Shown in pieces: positions 14,230 through 21,443 of a stretch of 23,610 nucleotides of DNA. Positions within the stretch are counted from its first letter, which is position 1. Each line of letters begins with the position of its first letter. The notes beneath the pieces are model-generated. The model was not told the origin of the DNA and did not search any database. It saw only the letters and a program-made list of their open reading frames with translations. The position numbers were made by a program, and so were the translations under genes. Source of the DNA: Veillonella sp. (GTDB taxonomy: Bacteria > Bacillota > Negativicutes > Veillonellales > Veillonellaceae); assembly GCA_022737715.1 (NCBI GenBank), contig JAIITD010000010.1, positions 1 through 23,610 on the forward strand, written 5' to 3'.

Positions 14230-15579
14230 ATGGACAGTGATCTGACCTTAGATTTTATAATTATTGTCATTTTAATCATAGCAAACGGCATTTTTTCTAT
14301 GACCGAGCTCGCTATCGTCAATGCCAAGAAGCGCCGCCTCGAGGAGATGGCCGAGTCTGGCAATGAGCGCGCCAAGAAGGCCTTTGAGTTGGCGGAGAAT
14401 CCGAACGAGATGTTCTCTACCATCCAGATTGGTATTACCCTAGTCGGCATTTTGACTGGTTTATATTCCGGTGCTACCTTTTCCGCGCCGTTAGAGGACG
14501 TTTTGGTGAAAGCCTTCCCTATTATCGCTCCTTATGCGGCTTCTATTAGTTCCTTCTTAATCGTTTCCATCATCACCTATTTGTCCCTTGTCATCGGTGA
14601 ATTGGTGCCAAAACGACTAGCTATCAACAGCCCTGAGGCGATTGCCGTTGTTGTTTCAAAGCCAATTTACTGGCTTTCACAAGCATTAAAACCAATCGTA
14701 TTATTCCTCGGCGTGTCCACGGATTTTCTATTGAAAATATTGGGCGTTACTGTGAAAGAAGAAGCGCCCGTAACGGAATCGGAAATCAACAAAATGCTCA
14801 CCGAAGGCGTAGCCATGGGGGCCTTTGAGGAAGAGGAACCAATCCTCGTGGAAAATATTTTCCACCTAGCAGACATGAACGCAGGCGATGTCATGACGCC
14901 GCGGACACAGCTCAAATGGATTGATTTGAACTCATCCGAAGAAGAAATCATGGAAGTCCTAAAAACGGCGAACCAATACCGCATTCCGGTAGGTGAAGAC
15001 TCGCTCGACGAATTGCGCGGCGTGGTCAATGTAACCGATGTGATGGTCCAATGCTTACAAGGCGAAAAATCCTTGCATCATGTCATCCATTCTTGTCTGA
15101 AAGAACCATTGCTCGTGCCTGAGTCCATTTCCCTTATGAAATTGCTCAACACATTACGTAACGAAGGTGTTCACGAAACCATCGTCCTCGACGAATACGG
15201 CGGCTTTAGCGGCCTCGTTACCTTACACGATATCATGGAAGAAATCGTAGGCCTTATGCCATCCGGCGAAGAAGAACGCCAAGAAGAAGAAAACCGCATC
15301 GTCGAACGCGAAGACGGCACTTGGCTCGTAGACGGCCTACTTGACGTAGATGAATTCAAAGAATTCTTCCACATCGACAAAGAACTTCCTCGCGAAGAAG
15401 ACGACCTCTACAAAACACTGGGCGGCCTCATGAACCTTCTATTCGGCAGAATCCCACGCGAAGGCGACAAAACCAGCTGGGACGGATACACATTCGAAAT
15501 CGTAGACATGGATAATACACGGATAGACAAAATTTTGGTTAGTTATGTTGAACCAGTTGTGGAACAAACAGCAGAATAA
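14230..15579 (+). CDS. CNNM/HlyC-CorC family membrane protein (hemolysin-like, ion transport)
   Basis: This 449-residue protein has the full family architecture. An N-terminal DUF21/CNNM domain (about 1-190) has 3-4 membrane helices (LDFIIIVILIIANGIFSM; IGITLVGILTGLYSG; SSFLIVSIITYLSLVIGELV). A CBS pair follows (about 205-330), opening with AGDVMTPRTQLKWIDL. Last comes a CorC_HlyC domain (about 350-440) with DGTWLVDGLLDVDEF and YKTLGGLMNLLFGRIP. It also has the family signature VPKRLAINSPEAIA. Relatives are linked to Mg2+ or Na+ flux and divalent-cation tolerance; haemolysin is a historical name. Start ATG 14230 follows AAGGAG by about 11 bases. It is monocistronic and ends before a very long hairpin. 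Third codon positions turn to C more often in the last 150 codons than at the start. Confidence 0.9.
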   Translation: MDSDLTLDFIIIVILIIANGIFSMTELAIVNAKKRRLEEMAESGNERAKKAFELAENPNEMFSTIQIGITLVGILTGLYSGATFSAPLEDVLVKAFPIIAPYAASISSFLIVSIITYLSLVIGELVPKRLAINSPEAIAVVVSKPIYWLSQALKPIVLFLGVSTDFLLKILGVTVKEEAPVTESEINKMLTEGVAMGAFEEEEPILVENIFHLADMNAGDVMTPRTQLKWIDLNSSEEEIMEVLKTANQYRIPVGEDSLDELRGVVNVTDVMVQCLQGEKSLHHVIHSCLKEPLLVPESISLMKLLNTLRNEGVHETIVLDEYGGFSGLVTLHDIMEEIVGLMPSGEEERQEEENRIVEREDGTWLVDGLLDVDEFKEFFHIDKELPREEDDLYKTLGGLMNLLFGRIPREGDKTSWDGYTFEIVDMDNTRIDKILVSYVEPVVEQTAE

Positions 15580-15614
15580 AATTTAGAGAACGTATCGTCA
15601 TAAATACTAATATA

Positions 15615-15707
15615 AAAAAATAGACTCCCAAAAACTCCACCGGCCGGGTCTGACTCCGGCCTAACGGCCTCCGCAGGGCCAAAGTCGTTTTTGGAAGTCT
15701 ATTTTTT
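15615..15707. terminator. Very long bidirectional hairpin after the CNNM-type gene
   Basis: The arms at 15615-15635 (starting AAAAAATAGACT) and 15687-15707 (ending AGTCTATTTTTT) pair over 21 bp with one mismatch or wobble. The 51-base interior is GC-rich and contains its own stem, GGCCGG with CCGGCC (15642-15662). The right arm ends in a T run, so it can terminate the CNNM transcript. It is much longer than needed for a terminator. Confidence 0.75.
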
Positions 15708-15746
15708 ATTACTAATATCCTATGATCCTACGTGCTCAAATTTTCA

Positions 15747-15996
15747 TTTCTACTGTAGTTCGCACAACTGGTTAAACACAATCTATAAGAGAGCCACACA
15801 ACCTAAATTTCTCCCCGAAGGTCCCCTCCTCCTAATATTAGAAAATATATATGTTAATGGGTTATCTAATTCAAATCTACAGTAGAAAGGTGTACCTTGT
15901 CCCAAAACGACTTCGGGCTCCGCGAAGCGCAGTAGCGTGTCGGCTTTGGGACAAGGTACACCGTTGTAGTTAATTAACATATATATTTTCTAATAT
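15747..15996. repeat. Nested inverted repeats, possible MITE-like element
   Basis: No gene is seen between 15708 and 16108. Instead there are three perfect inverted-repeat pairs. Arms of 23 bp lie at 15835-15857 and 15974-15996 (ATATTAGAAAATATATATGT and three more bases). Arms of 18 bp lie at 15889-15906 and 15945-15962 (GGTGTACCTTGTCCCAAA). Arms of 12 bp lie at 15747-15758 and 15877-15888 (TTTCTACTGTAG). The second pair sits inside the first. The third crosses the first, so the two cannot form together without a pseudoknot. The central hairpin has a GC-rich loop. A miniature mobile element is possible, but no clear target duplication was found. Confidence 0.6.
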
Positions 15997-16060
15997 CCTT
16001 ATAGTATTTTTATCTAAAGTGTAGTATTATTTAATTGTATAAAATATATATTTCATAGTA

Positions 16061-16080
16061 GTTATTGCTTTCACAATAAC
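16061..16080. promoter_or_regulatory. Possible operator upstream of the efflux operon
   Basis: GTTATTG and CAATAAC form a perfect 7-bp inverted repeat with a 6-base centre (CTTTCA), 28 bases upstream of the adaptor start codon. Size and position suit a TetR- or MarR-type repressor. No regulator gene is in the window. Confidence 0.4.
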
Positions 16081-16108
16081 CTCTATTATGTGTGTGAAGG
16101 AGGGGATT

Positions 16109-17173
16109 ATGAATCGTAGTGTATTGGGTTTGACTACGGCGCTGTTGATGAGTGCACTAATCATCGGCGGTTGTGGGTCGAATCAAGATGATCATGATAC
16201 GAGTCTCAAGGTGCGGACGATCACGATTGGCGAAGAGGCTGGCACGACGAGTGCTGGGTATTCGGGAACTATCAAGAATCGGACGGAAACAAATTTGGCG
16301 TTCCAGGTGGGCGGCCGCGTGATTAACAAGTTTGTCAGTGTTGGTACTGCTGTGCAGGCCGGACAGGTGATTGCTCAGATTAATGGCGCTGACACGGCGA
16401 GTCAGGTGCAAAATGCGCAAGGTGCTGTTACAGCAGCGCAATCGGCCTACGATTTAGCCAGTACGAATGCTGAAAGATACCGCGCTTTGTACGCTGAGCA
16501 GGCTATCAGTAAATTGCAATTGGATCAAGCTGAAAATCAACTGAATGCGGCGAAGGCTCAGTTGCAACAGGCTCAAGCAGGTCTTAATTTGAGTAACAAT
16601 CAAAATAGTTATACTACTTTGGTTGCTCCAGACAGCGGTATTATCACGGCCCTCAATGTCGAAGCCGGTCAAGTCGTGGCAGCAGGCCAGACTATAGGTA
16701 CCTTGGCGGCCGGTCATGAACCTGAGGCAGTTATCGCTTTACCAGAGCAAGAAATGAGTAAAATTCATCCAGGTAGTACGGCGACCATTAGTTTTTGGGC
16801 TTTGCCTGATGTGAAAGTACAAGGTATTGTCCGTGAAATTTCACCGGTTCCAGACCCCGTGGCGCGGACGTATACGGTCAAAATTACCTTACAAAACCCT
16901 CCAAAAGAGGTGCAGCTCGGTATGACCATCAATGCCATTCTAAATCAAACGGATACAACGGATATATCCATACCATTGACGGCGTTGGTGAAAGACAAAC
17001 AAGGTAATAACGCAGTGTATATCATTCGAGACAAGAAAGCACATCTCGTTCCTATTCAAACCGGCGAATTTGGTAATAATTCGGTCATTGTTAAGAACGG
17101 CCTCGCTAAAGGGGATATTGTCATCACCGCAGGTACGCAACAATTACAAGAAGGAACGGCGGTGCATGAATGA
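16109..17173 (+). CDS. RND efflux periplasmic adaptor lipoprotein (membrane fusion protein)
   Basis: The ATG at 16109 (354 residues) is preferred over ATG 16088 because GGAGGGG lies just before it and the protein then starts with a clean lipoprotein signal (basic N-end, hydrophobic 5-19, IGGC with Cys22). The mature part has a barrel-sandwich lipoyl half (QVGGRVINKFVSVGTAVQAG, near residue 73) and an alpha-hairpin of Gln/Ala-rich coiled coil at about 105-170. The other lipoyl half is TLVAPDSGIITALNVEAGQV. Beta-barrel and membrane-proximal domains follow. It should join the inner-membrane pump to an outer-membrane channel. The stop overlaps the pump start by 4 bp (ATGA), which implies translational coupling. 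No TolC-type gene is present, so the channel must be encoded elsewhere. Confidence 0.92.
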   Translation: MNRSVLGLTTALLMSALIIGGCGSNQDDHDTSLKVRTITIGEEAGTTSAGYSGTIKNRTETNLAFQVGGRVINKFVSVGTAVQAGQVIAQINGADTASQVQNAQGAVTAAQSAYDLASTNAERYRALYAEQAISKLQLDQAENQLNAAKAQLQQAQAGLNLSNNQNSYTTLVAPDSGIITALNVEAGQVVAAGQTIGTLAAGHEPEAVIALPEQEMSKIHPGSTATISFWALPDVKVQGIVREISPVPDPVARTYTVKITLQNPPKEVQLGMTINAILNQTDTTDISIPLTALVKDKQGNNAVYIIRDKKAHLVPIQTGEFGNNSVIVKNGLAKGDIVITAGTQQLQEGTAVHE

Positions 17174-20100
17174 AGAAGTTTAACTTAGCCGATTGGGCAT
17201 TACGCCATAAATCCATTATCTACTACTTCATTGCCGTACTCCTCACCTTTGGTATATTTTCGTTCACCCACATGGGACGCATGGAAGATCCAGACTTTAC
17301 GATGCGTACCATGGTCGTGGGCGTTTCTTGGCCCGGTGCTTCACCGCAACAAATGTCGGATCAAGTAACGGATAAGCTCGAGGAAAAACTACGAGATTTA
17401 CCTGGTGTGGATTATACTAAATCTTTCACAGACGGCAGTAAATCTGTTATTTATATCAATCTGAAAGAAGATTTACCGTCTAACAAAATTCGTCCTGCCT
17501 GGGAAGAAGCGCGGAATATGATCAATGACGAATGGAAATCTTTGCCATCCGGCGTGCAAGGTCCATCTATTAACGATCGATTCGATGATGTATACGGCAC
17601 CATTTACGCGCTTTCAGGTGACGAATTTTCGTACGAAGAGAAACGGCAACAGGCGGAAGATTTAAAACGGCAGCTCTTGTCCGTTCCGAATGTTAAAAAG
17701 ATTACCCTCATCGGGGTGCAAGAAAAGTCCTTGGACGTAACGATTAACAAGGACAAGCTCGCATCGTATCAGGTGAGCACCCAACAATTATTGACGGCCC
17801 TTAAACAGCAAAGCGCGATGGTGCCAGCGGGCATGGTCAATACAGATACAAATAATGTATATTTACGCATCAACGGCGTCTTTGATAGCGTCGATGCGGT
17901 CAAAAATATGCCGGTTCGCATCAATAACCAAACGATTCGCCTCGGCGATATTGCGGACGTAACGATGACCTATAAGGACCCATCCAGTCCTCAGTTCTAC
18001 TATGAAGGCAAGCCGGCCATTGGCATCGCCATTTCCATGGATGCTGGTGCGAATAACATCGAGTTTGGCAAGGCTATCGATACGAAACTGAAAGAGCTTA
18101 AAACGACGATTCCTGCAGGGTTAAGCCTCGACCAAGTGTCGAATCAGCCACATATCGTTAAGGAATCCATCGGCGATTTCTCTCAATCTTTATTCGAAGC
18201 CATCGCCATCGTATTGCTCGTCAGCTTTGCGTCCCTTGGCATTCGTACTGGTATCGTGGTGGCCCTCACCATTCCTGTCGTCGTATCTACAACGTTCGTA
18301 CTGATGTATGAAAATGGCATTTATTTGCATAAGGTTAGTCTTGGCGCCCTCATCTTGGCACTGGGCCTACTCGTTGATGATGCCATCATCGTCGTGGAAA
18401 TGATGAGCGTTAAGCTCGAAGAGGGCTTTAACCACTGGCGCGCCGCTACGTTCGCCTACGAATCAACGGCCTTTCCGATGCTGTCCGGCACGCTCATTAC
18501 CTGTGCCGGCTTCTTGCCTCTCGCCTTGGCGGAGGGCATGGTTGCGGAATTCACGAAATCCCTGTCCATCGTTGTCTTTATGGCCCTCATCCTATCCTGG
18601 ATTGCGTCCGTTCTGGTCAGTCCGGTCTTGGGCTATAAAATCATCGAAAACAAGGCCGAGAAACCCGAGTCGGAATGGACTCGCCGAGACCATATCATGC
18701 ATCGTCTGAAAACTATTTTTTATGCTCGTTTTGAAAGCCTCCTTCACTGGGCACTGGGTCATCATAAGGCTGTGTTACTCCTAACATTAGGGGCTTTCAT
18801 CCTATCCTTGCTTTCATTCCCGCTCATCAAACAGGAATTTTTCCCATCGTCGACGCGGAATGAAATTATCGTATCCATGCAATTTCCTCAAAGCTCGTCC
18901 ATCGATTATACCAAAAGCCAAGCTAAATCGTTGGATGCTTTATTAAAGGATAACGAACATATCGACCATTTCACCACCTATGTAGGCGAAGGGTCACCGC
19001 GGTTTGTATTGACCTTAGAACCGGAATTGCCGCGTGCTAATTTCATGCAAACCATCATCGTTACAAAATCCCTAGAGGATCGAGATGCATTGTTCAAGGA
19101 TTTGCAAAATCAATTAAACGATCAATATCCATCGGCGCTCATCAATATGCAATTCGTCCAAATCGGACCGCCGTCCAAATACCCTGTTATGCTCCGCGTA
19201 TCGGGTCCTGATGCGTCTGAGGTTAAAACGATTGCAAACGATGTGAAAACCAAAATGCAGGAGGACAAGGATTTACATAATATCGCCTTCGATTGGCCAG
19301 ATACTGAGCCAGTTGCTCAAATCCATATCGACCCAGATAAAGCGCGTTTGCTTGGCATTAATAGCTACGCCGTATCGCTTCATCTACAAAGTCTATTATC
19401 CGGCACTAAATCCGGTGAATATTACGAAGGAAACCAAACCATTCCTATTACTTTCAGATTGGGTGGCAATGAAAACCACAACTTAGCGGCACTTTCATCA
19501 TTACCAATCCAAACAGGAAATGGTTCCTATGTACCGCTTAGCCAAATCGCAACGATTTCTATGAGCCAAGAGGAAGGCATTATTTGGCACCGCAACATGA
19601 TGCCAACCATTAGCATTCATGCTAATGTAGGCCCTGGCGTGCTCGGCAATGCTAAGACAAAGGAAATCTACAAGAACCTTGAAGAATACCGTCAAAACTT
19701 GCCGACCGGCTATACTATCGACCTCGATGGTTCCGCCGAAAAGAGCGTCACCGCCGTTCAAAAATTGCTCGTGCCAATGCCAATCATGCTCTTTGCAATC
19801 ATGACGATTCTCATGTTCCAATTAAAGAGAATTGCCCTCATGTTTATGGCTCTATTTACTGCTCCGCTTGGACTCATCGGTGTTGTACTGGCCTTAAACA
19901 TTACGCGTACACCACTTGGATTTATGGCTATACTCGGCATCATTGCCCTCTCCGGTATGATTATTCGTAACTCCATCATCCTATTGGACCAAATCGAAAT
20001 CCATCGCGCCGAAGGACAATCTGCTCGCGAAGCCATCATCAACTCCGCTACATTGCGTTTCAGACCAATCATGCTAACCGCCATCGCGGCCATCCTTGGT

Positions 20101-20232
20101 ATGATACCACTCATGGGATCCGTATTCTGGAGCCCACTCGCCATCGCATTCAGCGGCGGCCTACTCGTAGCAACCATACTAACACTTATCGTACTACCAG
20201 TTATGTACGCAACATGGTATAAGGTTAAATAA
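17170..20232 (+). CDS. RND efflux transporter permease (AcrB/HAE-type)
   Basis: This 1020-residue protein has the normal length and layout of an RND pump. TM1 is near residues 15-32. A first large periplasmic loop follows, including PGASPQQMSDQVTDKLEEKL (55-74). TM2-TM6 begin near residue 340, with the proton-relay pair D403-D404 in ALGLLVDDAIIVVEMM (TM4). TM7 is near 535-555, followed by a second periplasmic loop and TM8-TM12 (LGFMAILGIIALSGMIIRNS; PIMLTAIAAILGMIPLMGSV). It is driven by proton influx and probably exports drugs, bile-type detergents or other amphiphiles; the substrate cannot be read. The sequence looks closer to the VexF/MexF-like broad group than to heavy-metal CusA pumps, since no Met-rich metal relay is apparent. 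It is translated with the adaptor gene. Confidence 0.92.
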   Translation: MKKFNLADWALRHKSIIYYFIAVLLTFGIFSFTHMGRMEDPDFTMRTMVVGVSWPGASPQQMSDQVTDKLEEKLRDLPGVDYTKSFTDGSKSVIYINLKEDLPSNKIRPAWEEARNMINDEWKSLPSGVQGPSINDRFDDVYGTIYALSGDEFSYEEKRQQAEDLKRQLLSVPNVKKITLIGVQEKSLDVTINKDKLASYQVSTQQLLTALKQQSAMVPAGMVNTDTNNVYLRINGVFDSVDAVKNMPVRINNQTIRLGDIADVTMTYKDPSSPQFYYEGKPAIGIAISMDAGANNIEFGKAIDTKLKELKTTIPAGLSLDQVSNQPHIVKESIGDFSQSLFEAIAIVLLVSFASLGIRTGIVVALTIPVVVSTTFVLMYENGIYLHKVSLGALILALGLLVDDAIIVVEMMSVKLEEGFNHWRAATFAYESTAFPMLSGTLITCAGFLPLALAEGMVAEFTKSLSIVVFMALILSWIASVLVSPVLGYKIIENKAEKPESEWTRRDHIMHRLKTIFYARFESLLHWALGHHKAVLLLTLGAFILSLLSFPLIKQEFFPSSTRNEIIVSMQFPQSSSIDYTKSQAKSLDALLKDNEHIDHFTTYVGEGSPRFVLTLEPELPRANFMQTIIVTKSLEDRDALFKDLQNQLNDQYPSALINMQFVQIGPPSKYPVMLRVSGPDASEVKTIANDVKTKMQEDKDLHNIAFDWPDTEPVAQIHIDPDKARLLGINSYAVSLHLQSLLSGTKSGEYYEGNQTIPITFRLGGNENHNLAALSSLPIQTGNGSYVPLSQIATISMSQEEGIIWHRNMMPTISIHANVGPGVLGNAKTKEIYKNLEEYRQNLPTGYTIDLDGSAEKSVTAVQKLLVPMPIMLFAIMTILMFQLKRIALMFMALFTAPLGLIGVVLALNITRTPLGFMAILGIIALSGMIIRNSIILLDQIEIHRAEGQSAREAIINSATLRFRPIMLTAIAAILGMIPLMGSVFWSPLAIAFSGGLLVATILTLIVLPVMYATWYKVK

Positions 20233-20271
20233 GTAATATATAATAGCTATCTATTATAATCTAATAATTGA

Positions 20272-20300
20272 TTGACTACTAATTCCGATAATGTTAATAT
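20272..20300 (+). promoter_or_regulatory. Promoter of antitoxin RNA 2
   Basis: TTGACT (20272-20277) and TAATAT (20295-20300) are 17 bases apart. The predicted start near 20307 leads directly into AAGGGAAATAAATAA. Confidence 0.68.
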
Positions 20301-20306
20301 AACTTT

Positions 20307-20382
20307 GACAAGGGAAATAAATAAGTTGCAATGTATTCACGCAACAAAGAAAAAACAGCAGGGTGGCAGCCCTGCTGTTTTT
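20307..20382 (+). ncRNA. Antitoxin RNA 2 (par/RNA II type) for the peptide at 20394-20489
   Basis: This predicted RNA of about 75 nt carries AGGGAAATAAATAA (20311-20324) and CAATGTATTCAC (20329-20340). Exact copies of both, 14 and 12 bp, lie in the same order on the plus strand of the toxin gene (20467-20480 and 20487-20498). The second copy covers the TTG start codon and the end of the Shine-Dalgarno site, so pairing would block initiation. The inter-repeat gap is 4 nt here and 6 nt in the toxin, the same 2-nt difference as at locus 1. The 3' end is the hairpin shared with the toxin mRNA. Confidence 0.82.
20351..20382. terminator. Shared bidirectional terminator of toxin-antitoxin locus 2
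   Basis: AAAAACAGCAGGG (20351-20363) pairs with CCCTGCTGTTTTT (20370-20382), a 13-bp perfect stem with loop TGGCAG and U-tracts on both strands. It may also stop read-through from the RND gene, which has no other clear terminator. Confidence 0.88.
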
Positions 20383-20393
20383 ATATGTGCTAG

Positions 20394-20489
20394 TTACTTA
20401 CGAAAGCATCTATCTAGCCACTTGCAAATATAGTGACAAATTATACCTGCTATGATAGATACTATTAGGGAAATAAATAATTCTGTCAA
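20394..20489 (-). CDS. Fst-like type I toxin peptide, locus 2
   Basis: This 31-residue peptide starts at TTG 20489, six bases after a perfect AGGAGGTG, and ends at TAA 20394. It reads TELFISLIVSIIAGIICHYI then CKWLDRCFRK. A single hydrophobic helix with a central AG is followed by CKWLD and a basic end. It shares SLIVSI, AG, CHYICKWLD and exact length with the locus 1 peptide. Together with the antisense RNA layout, this supports an Fst-type membrane toxin. A non-ATG start at both loci (GTG, TTG) with a very strong ribosome site suggests deliberately limited translation. An extended -10 (TGCTATACT, minus strand, 20544-20536) and a TGTTAC/GTAACA leader stem (20507-20530) lie upstream. Confidence 0.82.
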   Translation of the reverse strand: MTELFISLIVSIIAGIICHYICKWLDRCFRK

Positions 20490-20535
20490 TGTATTCACCT
20501 CCTTTCTGTTACCAGAATGGAGAAGTAACAACTAG

Positions 20536-20544
20536 AGTATAGCA
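20536..20544 (-). promoter_or_regulatory. Extended -10 promoter of toxin mRNA 2
   Basis: On the minus strand TGCTATACT fits the extended -10 pattern, about 47 bases upstream of the toxin start codon. The -35 region is poor. The resulting leader contains the conserved 5' stem. Confidence 0.5.
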
Positions 20545-20580
20545 TATATTTTCTTTAATAATTGAATATAAATTTGATAC

Positions 20581-20621
20581 ATAGGTGACTAATAATCACC
20601 CATGTTCCTATTAATCACCTA
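20581..20621. repeat. 13-bp inverted repeat
   Basis: ATAGGTGACTAAT (20581-20593) and ATTAATCACCTAT (20609-20621) pair over 12 of 13 positions (U-G possible in minus-strand RNA). A further ATTAGTGAC follows near 20628. No T run follows it, so terminator function is unlikely. It may be an operator or part of the repeat-rich spacer. Confidence 0.45.
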
Positions 20622-20684
20622 TGACTCTATTAGTGACAAAATAATTATTATTTAACTTATATAGTTTCATATATATAGTTTTTT

Positions 20685-20890
20685 TAATTAGTACACACCT
20701 ATTCTATTTCTTAAGAGTACCATACATACCTTTCTTAAATTAGAACACGCCTGTTCTATTTCTTAGGAGCACCATACATACCTTTCTTAAATTAGAATAC
20801 GCCTGCTCTATTTCTTAGGAGCACTATACATACCTTTTTTAAATTAGAACACGCCTGTTCTAATTTTTAAGAGCCCATTTATTACATACC
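20685..20890. repeat. 52-bp tandem repeat, four units, each with a palindrome
   Basis: Units begin at 20685, 20737, 20789 and 20841, exactly 52 bp apart. Each starts AAATTAGAACACGCCTGTTC (with small changes) and continues with ATTTCTTAGGAGCACCATAC then ATACCTTTCTT. Unit 4 diverges at its end. The first part is a palindrome; in unit 4 it is perfect, AAATTAGAACA and TGTTCTAATTT around CGCC. Units 2 and 3 are the most alike. No gene overlaps. It may be an operator array or a minisatellite grown by slippage. Confidence 0.85.
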
Positions 20891-20893
20891 AAA

Positions 20894-20921
20894 AGGCAGC
20901 AGATCACAAAATCTGCTGCCT
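20894..20921. terminator. Bidirectional rho-independent terminator after the YbjQ-family gene
   Basis: AGGCAGCAGAT (20894-20904) and ATCTGCTGCCT (20911-20921) form a perfect 11-bp stem with loop CACAAA. T runs flank it on both strands. It lies 60 bp beyond the stop of the minus-strand gene. Confidence 0.88.
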
Positions 20922-20981
20922 TTTTCTCACTCAAACCCGGCCTGTGGAGCAGGGAAGTCATGCTCAGCTTTCTCCCCCTTA

Positions 20982-21299
20982 TTAAACTACAACGGCCGTC
21001 CCATTACATGTCACCATAAGCATGCCATTTTGAGCGCCTACGGTGCTGTATTGGAATGACACGCCGATAACAGCATTAGCGCCGATTTTACTAGCTCGTT
21101 TTGCCATTTCATCGAGTGCTGCTTGGCGTGCATTCATTAAAGAATCTTCGTAGCTACCGCTACGGCCACCAACGATGTCACGAATACCGGACATAAAATC
21201 CTTTACAAAATTACGGCCTTCTACGACCTCGCCAAATACGATGCCTTTGTATTCTTGTACAGGTTTATTTTCAATGTGCATAGTTGTAGTAATGATCAT
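20982..21299 (-). CDS. YbjQ family protein (UPF0145, heavy-metal-binding-like domain)
   Basis: This 105-residue protein has the whole UPF0145/YbjQ fold. Features are a first strand ending before YKGIVFGEVVEGRNFVKDFM (residues 17-36), then the helix pair GGRSGSYEDSLMNARQAALDEM, AKRASKIGANAVIGVSFQY, and the final strand MLMVTCNGTAVVV. Family members form pentamers; metal binding was proposed from structure, and the cellular role is unknown. It is soluble and cytoplasmic. Start ATG 21299 follows AGAGGAT. It is monocistronic, between the permease terminator upstream and its own terminator at 20894. Confidence 0.9.
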   Translation of the reverse strand: MIITTTMHIENKPVQEYKGIVFGEVVEGRNFVKDFMSGIRDIVGGRSGSYEDSLMNARQAALDEMAKRASKIGANAVIGVSFQYSTVGAQNGMLMVTCNGTAVVV

Positions 21300-21394
21300 A
21301 ATTGTATCCTCTCTAATCGACTACAATATATTTTGATTTATTATAGCAAGGCTTTCACAGAAACACAATCACATATTACGGCATGTACCAAAAA

Positions 21395-21428
21395 AGACCT
21401 GTCCACTACTTTCATAATGAACAGGTCT
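21395..21428 (-). terminator. Rho-independent terminator after the permease gene
   Basis: On the minus strand AGACCTGT pairs with ACAGGTCT, extended inward by five more pairs including wobble, and is followed by six T. It lies 16 bases after the permease stop at 21444. Confidence 0.85.
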
Positions 21429-21443
21429 ATTTATATGGCGTTT

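Noticed and set aside
15691..15980. Short frames on both strands (15691-15885 and 15783-15980)
   Set aside because: They lie across the perfect inverted repeats and are products of that structure.
20685..20890. CRISPR array
   Set aside because: The units are contiguous 52-bp repeats without unique spacers, and no cas genes are present.
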